From positions 1 to 61,384 of the forward strand of contig NZ_JAQOSP010000100.1 of NCBI RefSeq assembly GCF_030068475.1: a stretch of DNA of 61,384 bases. The letters run 5' to 3'. The position numbers and the translations under genes were made by a program. Below the pieces are notes generated by a model. It searched no databases. It worked only from the letters and a program-made list of their open reading frames with translations, and had not been told where the DNA came from. The stretch comes from Roseofilum acuticapitatum BLCC-M154. GTDB taxonomy: Bacteria; Cyanobacteriota; Cyanobacteriia; Cyanobacteriales; Desertifilaceae. Below, piece by piece: positions 19,480 to 28,379 of the stretch. How positions within the stretch are numbered: position 1 is the first letter of the stretch; every line of letters begins with the position of its first letter.

Positions 19480-19896
19480 ATGGCTAAAGATGCTTTCCAT
19501 GAACAAGTTAAAACTGCTTTAACCAAAGAGGGGTGGACAATTACCCACGATCCTTTCCCGATCGCCATTAGTGAAGTGGTAAAATTGCAAATTGACTTAG
19601 GGGCTGAAGGGGCGATCGCCGCCGAGCGAGAATCGGAAAAAATTGCCGTAGAAATTAAAAGTTTTATTGGCGATTCAGATGTCAGTGCCTTTCATACCGC
19701 ATTGGGACAATACCTGAACTATTCCCAAGCACTCGAAGAACAAGAACCAGAACGGATGCTGTATCTAGCTATTCCCCATGAAACCTATAAGGATTTTTTC
19801 CAGCTTGCGTTCATTCAACGCGCTCTCAAACGTTACCAACTCAAGTTAATCATTTACGATCCCAACTTGGAGGAAACTGTGGAATGGATAAACTAG
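19480..19896 (+). CDS. xisH: XisH family protein
   Basis: XisH was first described as a factor controlling excision of the fdxN element in Anabaena; the family is far more widespread than that element and has an endonuclease-like fold. The 138-aa protein starts MAKDAFHEQVKTALTKEGW. It contains the DLGAEGAIAAERESEKIAVEIKSF segment with the E-x-K type motif, then GQYLNYSQAL. I chose the ATG at 19480 because it matches the family start, although the frame is open 60 bases further upstream. It overlaps xisI by 13 bases, indicating translational coupling. Confidence 0.92.
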   Translation: MAKDAFHEQVKTALTKEGWTITHDPFPIAISEVVKLQIDLGAEGAIAAERESEKIAVEIKSFIGDSDVSAFHTALGQYLNYSQALEEQEPERMLYLAIPHETYKDFFQLAFIQRALKRYQLKLIIYDPNLEETVEWIN

Positions 19897-20219
19897 AACA
19901 ATATCGCCAATTTGTCAAGCAAATTTTGAGCGAACATGCCGAAATTTCTCCCACTACAGAAACCCTAAAAGCCCAGCTTATTTTTGACAGTGAACATGAC
20001 CATTATCAACTCAATTATGTCGGTTGGCGGGGGAATAAACGAGTGTTTGGCCCGGTGATGCATTTTGATATTGAGAATGGCAAAATTTGGATTCAATATA
20101 ATGGGACTGAAGACTCCGTAGCCGAACGGTTAGTAGAAATGGGTGTTCCTCCTACCGATATTGTGATTGGATTTCATTCAGAATTTAAGCGCAAATTTAC
20201 CCGTTATGCAGTGAATTAA
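19884..20219 (+). CDS. xisI: XisI family protein
   Basis: Partner of XisH, 111 aa, starting MDKLEQYRQFVKQILSEHAE. The rest contains the family blocks YQLNYVGWRGNKRVFGPVMH, IWIQYNGTEDSVAERLVEMG and DIVIGFHSEFKRKFT. The start lies inside the 3' end of xisH, so the pair is made from one transcript in a fixed ratio. No recombinase gene (xisF) or excisable-element boundary is visible nearby, so the pair more probably acts as an independent two-gene module, perhaps toxin-antitoxin-like; that is inference. Confidence 0.93.
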   Translation: MDKLEQYRQFVKQILSEHAEISPTTETLKAQLIFDSEHDHYQLNYVGWRGNKRVFGPVMHFDIENGKIWIQYNGTEDSVAERLVEMGVPPTDIVIGFHSEFKRKFTRYAVN

Positions 20220-20282
20220 GGAAAATGGGCAATAGGAAAACACTGCCAATGCAAAGAGAACCCATTACCCATTATCCATCAC

Positions 20283-21326
20283 TTAAGATCGAGTAGAATT
20301 ATTTAAGCGACGGGCTAAAAGTTTGGATTTTAAAGCAATCTCAATTCTTTCCAAAACCTTGGTCATCCCTGTGGTATTAATCATTTCTGGGGTAATGGCT
20401 GAATTTTGAGCCGCTTGCATAGCTTTTTCTGTCAGAGCATGGCTGGCATAACCGGTAATAATTAAAACTAAATCAGCACTGGCGATATGACTTTCCATTT
20501 GTTGAGCCATTTGCAGTCCATCTTGAGCCGTACACCAATTTAAGTCCACCTTAGATGCTCGCAAGCGATTTTTGACGGCAGTTGCTAATTTATCATGACC
20601 TCCAAATACAACAACTTTTCCCTCCAAAAGCATATAGGGATTGGGTTGTTTTTCCGATACCCGATGGCGAGTTCTGGGCTGAACATTGCGAGGTAATTCA
20701 ACCCTGGCTCTATTTTCCATCGCTTTATCATAGATAAAATTTAGGGTTTGTTCATGGCTGCCTCGCAAGCGAGCAACCGGCCCTTCTTTGCTATATAAAT
20801 TAATTTGATGAATCAGGGCTTCAATCACTTCATCTAAGCCTTGAATGGCTTTGAGGTCTTGAATATAGGGCCGAATAGCAACGGCGGCATCGGTGGCACT
20901 ATAAAAGTCTTCTTGTTCAGCAATCATATCGAGTAAATCGGCTTTCAATTCTTGCCGCCAGCGATAGGTTTGATCGGCTAATTGTTCATCGAGTAACCGT
21001 TCTTCATTGAGAATCAGTTGGCGATCGGCAACTTGGGCCGCTAAAACCGGGGCTTCTTCAAGTTGTTGGCGCAAATCGGCAGCTTTTTCTTCTAACTTTT
21101 GTCGGGTAACACTATCTCCTAAACTGAGATGATCGAAGTCAGAGAGAATTTTTTCGACATCCGCTAATAAAGGTTTAAGTCGTTTTTCAATTTCGGCAAC
21201 AGCAGCTTTGACTTGTTCATCCCGTTGTTGTTCTAAACGGGTGGCTTCGAGTTCAAGTTTGGCGGCTGATAGTAAGTCTTGAACTGAGTTCTCTAAATGA
21301 TCGAGTTCTGAGATATCCATATTCAT
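20283..21326 (-). CDS. Coiled-coil protein with C-terminal DUF2325-like domain
   Basis: I do not know a characterised member. The first 150 residues are highly helical and charged (coiled-coil-like, rich in Glu, Gln and Leu). The C-terminal 110 residues look like a Rossmann-type domain related to DUF2325: GKVVVFGGHDKLATAVKNRL, then LNWCTAQDG, then SADLVLIITGYASHALTEKA. The frame is open 27 codons further upstream; I chose the ATG beginning MNMDISELDHLENS because the upstream part has an unlikely composition and this is where the helical domain begins. The gene stands alone. Confidence 0.7.
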   Translation of the reverse strand: MNMDISELDHLENSVQDLLSAAKLELEATRLEQQRDEQVKAAVAEIEKRLKPLLADVEKILSDFDHLSLGDSVTRQKLEEKAADLRQQLEEAPVLAAQVADRQLILNEERLLDEQLADQTYRWRQELKADLLDMIAEQEDFYSATDAAVAIRPYIQDLKAIQGLDEVIEALIHQINLYSKEGPVARLRGSHEQTLNFIYDKAMENRARVELPRNVQPRTRHRVSEKQPNPYMLLEGKVVVFGGHDKLATAVKNRLRASKVDLNWCTAQDGLQMAQQMESHIASADLVLIITGYASHALTEKAMQAAQNSAITPEMINTTGMTKVLERIEIALKSKLLARRLNNSTRS

Positions 21327-21597
21327 GATGAACTGAAGATAAGTAAACGTTACTGGGTTCTGCCCTGGATCTATCCAACCTCTGCCGTGACGATCGCACA
21401 GGGACATTAGGTTGATCTTATCGTTTATTGTGGTCAGACTTGTAAGTTGGTCTTAACTCTTTATGTCTTTTGGGGATCGGTGGTAGGATGACTGGGGAGT
21501 CGGTAAAATTGGAAAATGAAAAAGTGAACTGTGGTTCACGATGAGGGCGATCGCCCTATTTTCCCAGACCCCCTGAATCCGATCAACCCCATCAATC

Positions 21598-22779
21598 ATG
21601 CAGTATCGACGATTTGGCAGAACGGATCTGCCCATGCCTGTCTTCTCCTGTGGAGGGATGCGCTATCAATATAAGTGGCAAGATAAGCCCCTATCTGAGA
21701 TTCCAGCAGAGAATCAGCAAAATCTAGACGCAACCATCCGTCGTGCTATCGAGGTGGGAATTACTCATGTGGAAACGGCCAGAGGCTATGGCACATCGGA
21801 GTTACAATTGGGCCAGGTTTTACCCAAACTGCCCCGCGATCGCCTCATTGTGCAAACGAAAGTTTCTCCCAAGCCAGATCCCGAAGAGTTTCGCCACAAG
21901 CTAGAGATTTCCTTAGAGAACTTGCAACTCGATACCATTGATCTGCTAGGCATTCACGGGATTAATACCCCAGAAATTATCCACCAAACCCTGCGTCCTG
22001 GGGGCTGTTTAGATGTGGCCCGCGAATACCAAAAACAGGGCAGAATTCGCTTCATTGGCTTCTCTACCCACGGCCCCACCGATGTTATTACCCAAGCCAT
22101 TGAAACCGGTCAATTTGACTATGTAAACCTCCATTGGTACTACATTAATCAAACCAACTGGCCCGCCATTCAAGCGGCTCAAAAGCACGATGTGGGGGTG
22201 TTTATCATCAGTCCCTCCGACAAAGGGGGACAACTCTACAAACCGCCGCAAAAACTGGTGGATCTCTGCGCTCCCCTGAGTCCCATGGTTTTTAATGACC
22301 TGTTTTGTCTCAGTCATCCCCAAGTCCATACCCTGAGCTTAGGGGCAGCCCGTCCGAGTGATTTTGAGGAGCATCTGAAGGTTTTGCCCCTGTTAGATCG
22401 GGCCGATGAAGTGTTACCGCCTATTCTCCATCGTTTAGAGGAGGCGGCGATCGCCACTTTAGGAGAAAATTGGTACAAAACTTGGCATATTGGCTTGCCT
22501 ACTCCCGAAGAAACTCCCAATAACATCAACATTCCCATTATTCTCTGGCTAAGGAATCTTGCCCTAGCCTACGATTTAGTCGAGTATGGCAAAATGCGCT
22601 ATAACCTCCTCGGCAATGGCAGCCACTGGTTTCCCGGCAATAAAGCCAATCATCTAGACTCCGTTGACTTCGCTCCCTGTTTAGCCAATAGTCCCCACGC
22701 TGAGATTATTCCTAACCTCCTCCGAGAAGCCGACCAACTGCTCGGTGGGCAAGAGGTTAAGCGCCTATCCCAGTCCTGA
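21598..22779 (+). CDS. Aldo/keto reductase family oxidoreductase
   Basis: NAD(P)H-dependent aldo/keto reductase, 393 aa, starting MQYRRFGRTDLPMPVFSCGGMRY. TIM-barrel signatures include HVETARGYGTSELQLGQVL (catalytic Tyr region), the Lys in LIVQTKVSPKPD, and LLGIHGINTP. The C-terminal part (about 290-393) extends beyond the normal barrel. In many relatives this region carries an Fe-S cluster domain, but no Cys cluster is present here. Substrate unknown. It lies upstream of recA with about 80 bases between. Confidence 0.88.
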   Translation: MQYRRFGRTDLPMPVFSCGGMRYQYKWQDKPLSEIPAENQQNLDATIRRAIEVGITHVETARGYGTSELQLGQVLPKLPRDRLIVQTKVSPKPDPEEFRHKLEISLENLQLDTIDLLGIHGINTPEIIHQTLRPGGCLDVAREYQKQGRIRFIGFSTHGPTDVITQAIETGQFDYVNLHWYYINQTNWPAIQAAQKHDVGVFIISPSDKGGQLYKPPQKLVDLCAPLSPMVFNDLFCLSHPQVHTLSLGAARPSDFEEHLKVLPLLDRADEVLPPILHRLEEAAIATLGENWYKTWHIGLPTPEETPNNINIPIILWLRNLALAYDLVEYGKMRYNLLGNGSHWFPGNKANHLDSVDFAPCLANSPHAEIIPNLLREADQLLGGQEVKRLSQS

Positions 22780-22861
22780 GTTATGAAAAATTAAAAATGA
22801 TCTCTGAGATGGGTGTGAGATTGTCTACAATAAGAATCGATGATGAAGTTTAAGTCAACAC

Positions 22862-23992
22862 ATGACCCCTATGGCTGGAAAAACAAGCGAAAGTTCCGAT
22901 AAACAGAAAGCCCTGAAAGCCGTTCTCACCCAAATAGAGCGCAGTTTTGGCAAAGGTGCAATCATGCGCCTCGGTGATGCAGGGCGCATGAAAGTGGAAA
23001 CTATTCCCAGTGGAGCGCTCACCCTCGACTTAGCTCTAGGGGGCGGTTTACCCAAGGGACGAGTAATTGAAATCTATGGGCCAGAGAGTTCGGGGAAAAC
23101 GACCCTAGCGCTTCATGCCATTTCTGAAGTGCAGAAAGGGGGCGGGGTGGCGGCCTTTGTCGATGCCGAACATGCCCTAGACCCCACCTATGCCTCTGTT
23201 TTAGGTGTAGATATTGAAAACTTGCTCGTCTCCCAACCGGATACGGGAGAAATGGCCTTAGAAGTGGTCGATCAGTTGGTGCGATCGGCTGCCGTTGATA
23301 TTGTAGTGGTAGACTCCGTAGCTGCCTTAGTTCCGCGATCGGAAATTGAAGGCGATATGGGCGATGCACCCATGGGGGCCCAAGCAAGGCTCATGAGCCA
23401 AGCCATGCGGAAAATTACCGGAAATATCGGCAAATCTGGCTGTACTGTCATTTTCCTCAACCAACTGCGGCAAAAAATTGGGGTCGTTTATGGCAACCCC
23501 GAAACCACCACTGGTGGGAATGCCCTTAAGTTCTATGCCTCCGTGCGCCTCGATATCCGCCGCATCCAAACCTTGAAAAAAGGCTCGGAAGAATATGGCA
23601 TTCGCGCCAAAGTGAAAGTGGCTAAAAATAAGGTGGCTCCCCCCTTCCGAATTGCCGAATTTGACATTATTTTCGGTAAAGGCATCTCTTCCATGGGCTG
23701 TCTTTTGGATATTGCCGAAGAGACCGGAGTGATTACCAAAAAAGGCGCTTGGTACAGTAAAGAGGGTAATAATATTGGCCAAGGACGGGATAATACCATT
23801 CAGTACATGCAAGACAATCCCCAGTTTACTGAAGAAGTAGAAAATGAAGTACGTCAAAAACTGGATATGGGAGCGGTAGTTTCCGCTAATTCCGTTGCCC
23901 AAGTTAGTGAAGAGGATATTGATGGACTGACCGATGGTGATGATTTGCCCGATCTCGATGTGGAGCTTGAAGAGGAGGAGTTAGAACTGTAG
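22862..23992 (+). CDS. recA: Recombinase RecA
   Basis: Catalyses homologous strand exchange and activates the LexA response where present. Full length at 376 aa. It contains [16 protein letters not shown], the Walker [10 protein letters not shown], the MAW-type motif with [10 protein letters not shown], Walker [13 protein letters not shown], the L2 region with [37 protein letters not shown] split into the usual blocks, and a strongly acidic C-terminus. An alternative ATG three codons downstream is possible. No SOS box (LexA site) could be recognised in the short upstream region. Confidence 0.97.
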   Translation: MTPMAGKTSESSDKQKALKAVLTQIERSFGKGAIMRLGDAGRMKVETIPSGALTLDLALGGGLPKGRVIEIYGPESSGKTTLALHAISEVQKGGGVAAFVDAEHALDPTYASVLGVDIENLLVSQPDTGEMALEVVDQLVRSAAVDIVVVDSVAALVPRSEIEGDMGDAPMGAQARLMSQAMRKITGNIGKSGCTVIFLNQLRQKIGVVYGNPETTTGGNALKFYASVRLDIRRIQTLKKGSEEYGIRAKVKVAKNKVAPPFRIAEFDIIFGKGISSMGCLLDIAEETGVITKKGAWYSKEGNNIGQGRDNTIQYMQDNPQFTEEVENEVRQKLDMGAVVSANSVAQVSEEDIDGLTDGDDLPDLDVELEEEELEL

Positions 23993-24000
23993 CCAGCCAG

Positions 24001-24022
24001 TAAGGTGGGCATTGCCCACCCT
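24001..24022. repeat. GGTGGGC inverted repeat
   Basis: GGTGGGC-ATT-GCCCACC directly after the recA stop, followed by CTACCCC. This belongs to a widespread cyanobacterial intergenic repeat. It could slow transcription, but no T tract follows. Confidence 0.55.
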
Positions 24023-24151
24023 ACCCCGCTCCCATTGATTACCCATTGGTTTTGGTCACAGCCTGCGGTACTCTAGATTGGGTAAGTCTATCTCAGAATT
24101 ACTCTTAATTTCACGTCCTCTTGACAAGATGTTACATAAGTGATCGCAAAC

Positions 24152-25624
24152 ATGAAGATTTTATTTGTTGCCGCAGAAGCAGCACCATTAGCTAAAGTGG
24201 GTGGTATGGGTGATGTCGTTGGCGCACTGCCCAAAGTCTTACGAAAAAAGGGTCATGATGTGCGGGTTTTCATGCCTTATTATGGTTTTTTGCCGGATAA
24301 AATAGATATCCCTGAAGAACCGGTTTGGAAAGGAACAGCAATGTTCCAAGATTTTGAAATTTATCAGGCTTTTTTACCTAAATCAGATGTGCCGCTCTAT
24401 TTGTTTGGCCATCCTTCTTTTTCGGGTCGAAATGTTTATTTCGGGGAGGATGAAGGATGGAGGTTTACGTTATTTGCAAATGCGGCGGCGGAGTTTGCTT
24501 GGAATTATTGGCGACCGAGTATTGTCCATTGCCATGATTGGCACGCGGGAATGTTGCCGGTATGGTTGCATGAAACGCCAGATATTAATACGGTGTTTAC
24601 GATTCATAATTTGGCCTATCAAGGGCCTTGGCGTTGGTATTTAGACCAGATTACTTGGTGTCCTTGGTATATGGAAGGTCATAATACCATGGCGGCGGCT
24701 GTACAGTTTGCGAATAAGGTGACGACGGTTTCTCCCACCTATGCGGAACAGATTAAAACCTCAGAATATGGGGAAAATTTAGAGGGTTTGCTCTCTTATG
24801 TAAGCGGTAAAAGTCTCGGTATTTTGAATGGTATTGATACGGAGAGTTATAATCCGGAAACAGACCGATATCTGTATCAGAATTTTAATGCAGATACGTT
24901 GGAGAAACGCCCGATTAATAAGGTTTCTTTGCAGGAAGAAATTGGTTTAGAGGTGAATAAGGGCGCGTTTTTAATTGGGATGGTTACCCGGTTGGTTGAG
25001 CAGAAGGGGATCGATCTGGCGCTGCAAATTCTGGATCGGTTTATGGCGTATACGGATGCTCAGTTTGTGTTGTTGGGAACGGGCGATCGCTATTATGAAA
25101 CGCAAATGTGGGAGTTGGCTTCCCGCTATCGGGGACGGGTTTCGGTGCAGTTGCTCTATAATGATGCCCTCGCTCGACGCATTTATGCCGGATGTGATGC
25201 CTTCTTGATGCCTTCTCGGTTTGAACCTTGTGGTATTAGCCAAATGTTAGCCATGCGTTATGGATGTGTTCCCATTGTGCGCCGTACTGGGGGTTTAGTG
25301 GATACGGTGAGCTTCCACGATCCGGCGAAAGAGTTGGGAACGGGGTATTGCTTCGATCGCTATGAGCCTCTGGATCTGTTTAGCTGTATGATTAAAGCTC
25401 TAGAAGGCTTCCGATATAAGGAATATTGGAAAAAATTGCAACAGCGAGGGATGCGCCAAAATTATAGTTGGGATCTTTCGGCCGATCAGTATATCAAGGT
25501 CTACGATGAAATTTTCCCGGATGCTCCCCCACCCCCTCCTCCTGCACCTAAACCAGAGGAAGAAACAGACAAAGAAACAGTAGTACAAGCGCCTAAGCCT
25601 TCTACTGGGAGTGCAACTTTATAA
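24152..25624 (+). CDS. glgA: Glycogen synthase (ADP-glucose type)
   Basis: GlgA elongates alpha-1,4-glucan from ADP-glucose (GT5 family, GT-B fold). The N-terminus MKILFVAAEAAPLAKVGGMGDVVG carries the KxGG sugar-nucleotide motif. Other conserved parts are HCHDWHAGMLPVWL, TIHNLAYQG, NGIDTESYNPETD, and the C-terminal PSRFEPCGISQMLAMRYG with the catalytic Glu. The last 30 residues are Pro/Glu-rich. A GTG four codons upstream is possible; I prefer the ATG, since it gives the standard start. The gene is monocistronic and a perfect palindrome follows. Confidence 0.95.
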   Translation: MKILFVAAEAAPLAKVGGMGDVVGALPKVLRKKGHDVRVFMPYYGFLPDKIDIPEEPVWKGTAMFQDFEIYQAFLPKSDVPLYLFGHPSFSGRNVYFGEDEGWRFTLFANAAAEFAWNYWRPSIVHCHDWHAGMLPVWLHETPDINTVFTIHNLAYQGPWRWYLDQITWCPWYMEGHNTMAAAVQFANKVTTVSPTYAEQIKTSEYGENLEGLLSYVSGKSLGILNGIDTESYNPETDRYLYQNFNADTLEKRPINKVSLQEEIGLEVNKGAFLIGMVTRLVEQKGIDLALQILDRFMAYTDAQFVLLGTGDRYYETQMWELASRYRGRVSVQLLYNDALARRIYAGCDAFLMPSRFEPCGISQMLAMRYGCVPIVRRTGGLVDTVSFHDPAKELGTGYCFDRYEPLDLFSCMIKALEGFRYKEYWKKLQQRGMRQNYSWDLSADQYIKVYDEIFPDAPPPPPPAPKPEEETDKETVVQAPKPSTGSATL

Positions 25625-25652
25625 TAGTTAATTGGAGCAATGAGACATAGTT

Positions 25653-25680
25653 GTAGGGGCGAACGGCCGTTCGCCCCTAC
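25653..25680. repeat. Perfect 28-bp palindrome (GTAGGGGCGAACGG)
   Basis: The arm GTAGGGGCGAACGG is followed at once by its exact reverse complement, between the convergent glgA and DUF4327 genes. The GTAGGGGCG core also appears in the foldback at 27236-27335 and, in variant form, near 48245-48312, so this is one member of a dispersed repeat family. It may double as a terminator for both genes. Confidence 0.8.
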
Positions 25681-25700
25681 AGTCGCTGGCGGGTTTGTTG

Positions 25701-25922
25701 TTAGTCTTCTGTCCAGTCTTCTCTACCGAGTAAATCAATGATGCGATCGCGCAGTAAATATCCGTGGCGCTCTAATTCTAATTCTACAGATTCCCATTCT
25801 CGACTGGGAATATAACGGCACAAACTGTAAATCGGTTGTAATCTCTCAACAAAACCCGTATCTACTAAGTGACGGGCTTCATCTTTAATCATGGTGATTG
25901 AGTATTGAAGAGTTGGCATCAT
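25701..25922 (-). CDS. DUF4327 family protein
   Basis: Small soluble cyanobacterial protein of 73 aa belonging to DUF4327. Family pattern visible: TLQYSITMIKDEARHLVDTG, QPIYSLCRYIPSREWESVELE and LLRDRIIDLLGREDW. Function unknown. The frame begins at a GTG three codons upstream; I prefer the ATG pair, with an AAAAGG sequence upstream. It is convergent with glgA. Confidence 0.88.
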   Translation of the reverse strand: MMPTLQYSITMIKDEARHLVDTGFVERLQPIYSLCRYIPSREWESVELELERHGYLLRDRIIDLLGREDWTED

Positions 25923-26059
25923 AATCCACACCTTTTATTTTATTCGGGACAGGGTTGTAATAACACGAGTTAAGTATAAATACTCTAGTTTTTTGCTTCA
26001 TTCTCCCATTGTCAGGGATATTGGGCCTTTTTTTGTGATATCTTTATTAATTTTAATGA

Positions 26060-26995
26060 TTAAGATGCCTGGCGAGTAATTTCGTAGGTCAGGAAATCAT
26101 GGGCCATATCGGTTTGGGGAAAAATTGCCCTGGCTTCGGCTAATAGGTCTTCAAGTTGCAGGGCATTGCCTGGGGCATATCGGGGGCTAAAATGGGTGAG
26201 CATCAGTTGCTTAACTTGGGCGGCTAGGGCGACTTGAGCGGCCATGGTGGAGGTAGAATGGAGGCGATCGTAGGCCAGTTGGGCATCCTGATGGGCGAAG
26301 GTGGATTCATGTACGAGTAAGTCTGCACTTTGAGCGAGGTCTACTGCTCCTTCACAGAAGATGGTATCGGTGCAATAAACAAAACTTCTACCCTTTTGAG
26401 TGGGGCCGCAGAGTTTCGCACCATGGATTTTACGCCCATCGGGTAGGGTAATCCATTCCCCTTTTTTCAGTTTGCCATAGAGGGGGCCGGGGGGAATGCC
26501 GAAGGACTGAGCGCGAGCGACATCAAAGCGTCCGGGACGGTCTTTTTCTTGCACGCGATAGCCAAAGGCTGGAACGCGATGTTTTAGGGGGTTGCAGATG
26601 ACGCGATATTCGGCATCTTCATAGATGAGACCGGGTTCTACGGTATGCACCTTAACGGGGTAGGAAAAGTGGGTTTGGGAATAGCGGATGCATCCTTGTA
26701 GATATTCGTTGAGTTTGGGGGGGCCATAAATATCGATTTGTTCCATGCTTCCGGCTAACCCACAACTGGCGAGTAAACCCATGAGGCCAAAGATATGATC
26801 GCCGTGCATGTGGGTAATGAAGATGCGGCGAAGTTGGCTTACTTTGAGGTCACTGCGTTGGAATTGGTGTTGGGTTCCTTCTCCGCAGTCAAAGAGCCAG
26901 AGTTCAGATTTTTGGGGAAGACGAAGGGCGATCGCCGAAACATTCCGCGATCGGGTAGGGACACCGGAGCTAGTTCCAAGAAAAGTAATTTGCAC
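26060..26995 (-). CDS. rnz: Ribonuclease Z
   Basis: tRNA 3'-processing endonuclease of the metallo-beta-lactamase fold, 311 aa. It starts [24 protein letters not shown]. The metal-binding motif is [12 protein letters not shown]. Further ligands are seen in the VYCTDT segment, in DLLVHESTF and in LTHFSPRYA. The length and the presence of the exosite-like [13 protein letters not shown]-type insertion (here [14 protein letters not shown]) fit the short tRNase Z form. It is transcribed away from the truncated cold-shock gene remnant. Confidence 0.95.
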   Translation of the reverse strand: MQITFLGTSSGVPTRSRNVSAIALRLPQKSELWLFDCGEGTQHQFQRSDLKVSQLRRIFITHMHGDHIFGLMGLLASCGLAGSMEQIDIYGPPKLNEYLQGCIRYSQTHFSYPVKVHTVEPGLIYEDAEYRVICNPLKHRVPAFGYRVQEKDRPGRFDVARAQSFGIPPGPLYGKLKKGEWITLPDGRKIHGAKLCGPTQKGRSFVYCTDTIFCEGAVDLAQSADLLVHESTFAHQDAQLAYDRLHSTSTMAAQVALAAQVKQLMLTHFSPRYAPGNALQLEDLLAEARAIFPQTDMAHDFLTYEITRQAS

Positions 26996-27080
26996 GCTAG
27001 GGTATCAAGGGGGGACTGCGTTCTCTATTTTAATGGAAGCGGTCTCAGGGAAGAGGGATTCAAGACAGTACAGGAGAAGA

Positions 27081-27191
27081 TCAACTGATATGTAAGAAAA
27101 CTTCTTTTCCGCCATTATCGGGTTGGATGAAGCCAAAACCTCGATCATCCTTCCAGGTTGCGAGTTGCCCTTTGTGTAAAGTGGGTTTCAT
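27081..27191 (-). pseudogene. Truncated cold-shock domain protein
   Basis: A 36-codon frame starting MKPTLHKGQLATWKDDRGFG and continuing with FIQPDNGGKEVFLHIS, then TGA. This is a clean cold-shock domain start, with the RNP-1-type GFGFIQP and RNP-2-type VFLHIS motifs in correct order. The domain ends right after VFLHIS; the remaining two or three strands and any C-terminal DUF1294 membrane part are missing. The sequence after the break belongs to the spacer beside rnz. It is therefore probably a 3'-deleted pseudogene. The foldback repeat at 27236 lies just upstream. Confidence 0.75.
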
Positions 27192-27235
27192 GGTAGTGGA
27201 CTTTACTGATGTAGTTTTATTTTAGGCGATCGCGG

Positions 27236-27335
27236 TAGAGACAAGGCCTGTCTTGATCTGTAGGGGCGGGTTTTACCCAAATCTTGTAGACTGACAACTA
27301 TTTTTGTAAACCCGCCCTTCTCCACTCTGTCTCTA
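27236..27335. repeat. 100-nt foldback element (MITE-like)
   Basis: Outer arms TAGAGACA (27236-27243) and TGTCTCTA (27328-27335) are perfect inverted repeats. An inner pair GGGCGGGTTT / AAACCCGCCC (27264-27273 and 27308-27317) nests inside. There is no reading frame. The inner arm has the GTAGGGGCG-type core shared with the palindrome at 25653. The element lies between the truncated cold-shock gene and the left Rpn gene of the 27-32 kb island. Confidence 0.75.
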
Positions 27336-27363
27336 GAGGTAGCATTTTCCCCAAGCGCGATGG

Positions 27364-28224
27364 TTACTGAGCATTATCTGCCAACCAAGACACTAAATCC
27401 TCAACTCCCGTAAAATCGAGCAGCGCTTCCCCTAAATCTTCCAAAGTTTCCACCGACAAAGACTGAATCTGTGCTTCCAATTCTGGAGAGAGCGCACCCA
27501 CTCGTCGCGTCAAGAGGCGAGTGACAAAAGAGATGGCTTCTCTTTTCTGTCCTTGCTGAACTCCTCGCTGAACCCCTTCGAGCAAACCTTCTTCATGAAT
27601 TTCTTGGTAAATCACGGACTCGCGCATCGTCTCTTTCCTCAATAATTGTCTAATTAACTTCTTCTCAAATCTCAAACCCGCCAACACTTGGCTACAAGCA
27701 AGAACATCTGCTTGTTCCTTACTCTCTTCGATTGTAGCAACCCGATCAGCCACTTGCTGGAGTAACTGGCGGGGTTCGCTGGTTTTCGATAAGGTAGCCA
27801 AGGGCAGTAAACCGGGAGAAGAGAGGAGAAAATTGGGATCTTGCTCCCAGAGTCGAATCACTTGGTAGGGATGTCGGGTTCCTCCGTCCTGGTACTTGGA
27901 GACTGAAACTTGCTCTGACACTATTTCTCGTAAGAAAATCACCACTTGATGCACGGAGCCACCATACTGCCGTTTGAGTCTCACGTAGTAGTCGAGCATT
28001 CTAAACGGTAGGGGAGGTTTGGAGTAGGGACGGGTTTCAAACTCGATGTGCAGAATTTGATTCCCCGCTTTTAGGAACGTCAGAGAATCTGCGCGGATGG
28101 GTTCTTGGATCAGTTCGGTTTTGAGGACTTCAATGGGGGTGGGTGGCGCTTGGGGAAGCAACCATTGGATGAAGGACTCTGGGAATTTTTCAGCTAGGTA
28201 TTTGCAAGCGTTGTCGTAGGCCAA
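27364..28224 (-). CDS. Rpn/DUF4351 family PD-(D/E)XK nuclease, copy 1
   Basis: Rpn-like (recombination-promoting nuclease / putative transposase) protein of about 286 aa. The catalytic region reads IRADSLTFLKAGNQILHIEFETRP, with D and E-x-E as in this nuclease fold. It is followed by RMLDYYVRLKRQYG, a helical middle, and a C-terminal DUF4351 domain (LLTRRVGALSPELEAQIQSL). I chose the TTG before AYDNACKYLAEKFPE because the paralogue at 31612 starts exactly there; the frame is open 16 codons further. The two copies are very similar over their whole length and about 35 bases upstream, in the same orientation. Confidence 0.85.
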   Translation of the reverse strand: MAYDNACKYLAEKFPESFIQWLLPQAPPTPIEVLKTELIQEPIRADSLTFLKAGNQILHIEFETRPYSKPPLPFRMLDYYVRLKRQYGGSVHQVVIFLREIVSEQVSVSKYQDGGTRHPYQVIRLWEQDPNFLLSSPGLLPLATLSKTSEPRQLLQQVADRVATIEESKEQADVLACSQVLAGLRFEKKLIRQLLRKETMRESVIYQEIHEEGLLEGVQRGVQQGQKREAISFVTRLLTRRVGALSPELEAQIQSLSVETLEDLGEALLDFTGVEDLVSWLADNAQ

Positions 28225-28283
28225 GGGAGTGAAAAAATAGCATCTTAACTTAAGTTTACAATATTTTCGCAAAATAAATCACT

Positions 28284-28313
28284 TTTTGCTACCTTATGCT
28301 ACCTTTTGCTACT
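28284..28313. repeat. Three tandem 10-bp repeats in a divergent promoter region
   Basis: TTTTGCTACC, TTATGCTACC, TTTTGCTACT, head to tail, one helical turn apart, in the 155-base spacer between the divergent Rpn copy 1 and the GTPase-like gene. The regular phasing suggests binding of an oligomeric regulator (operator or iteron), but no regulator is known. Confidence 0.65.
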
Positions 28314-28379
28314 GACACTTTGAAATTAAGTTGCTAGAGTGGGAATTGTGAAAATTCCATACAAAACAATTGATAAATT

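Noticed and set aside
19884-20219. XisH/XisI as proof of an excisable fdxN-like element here
   Set aside because: No recombinase, no nif or fdx gene and no attachment repeats are seen; the family occurs widely without the element.
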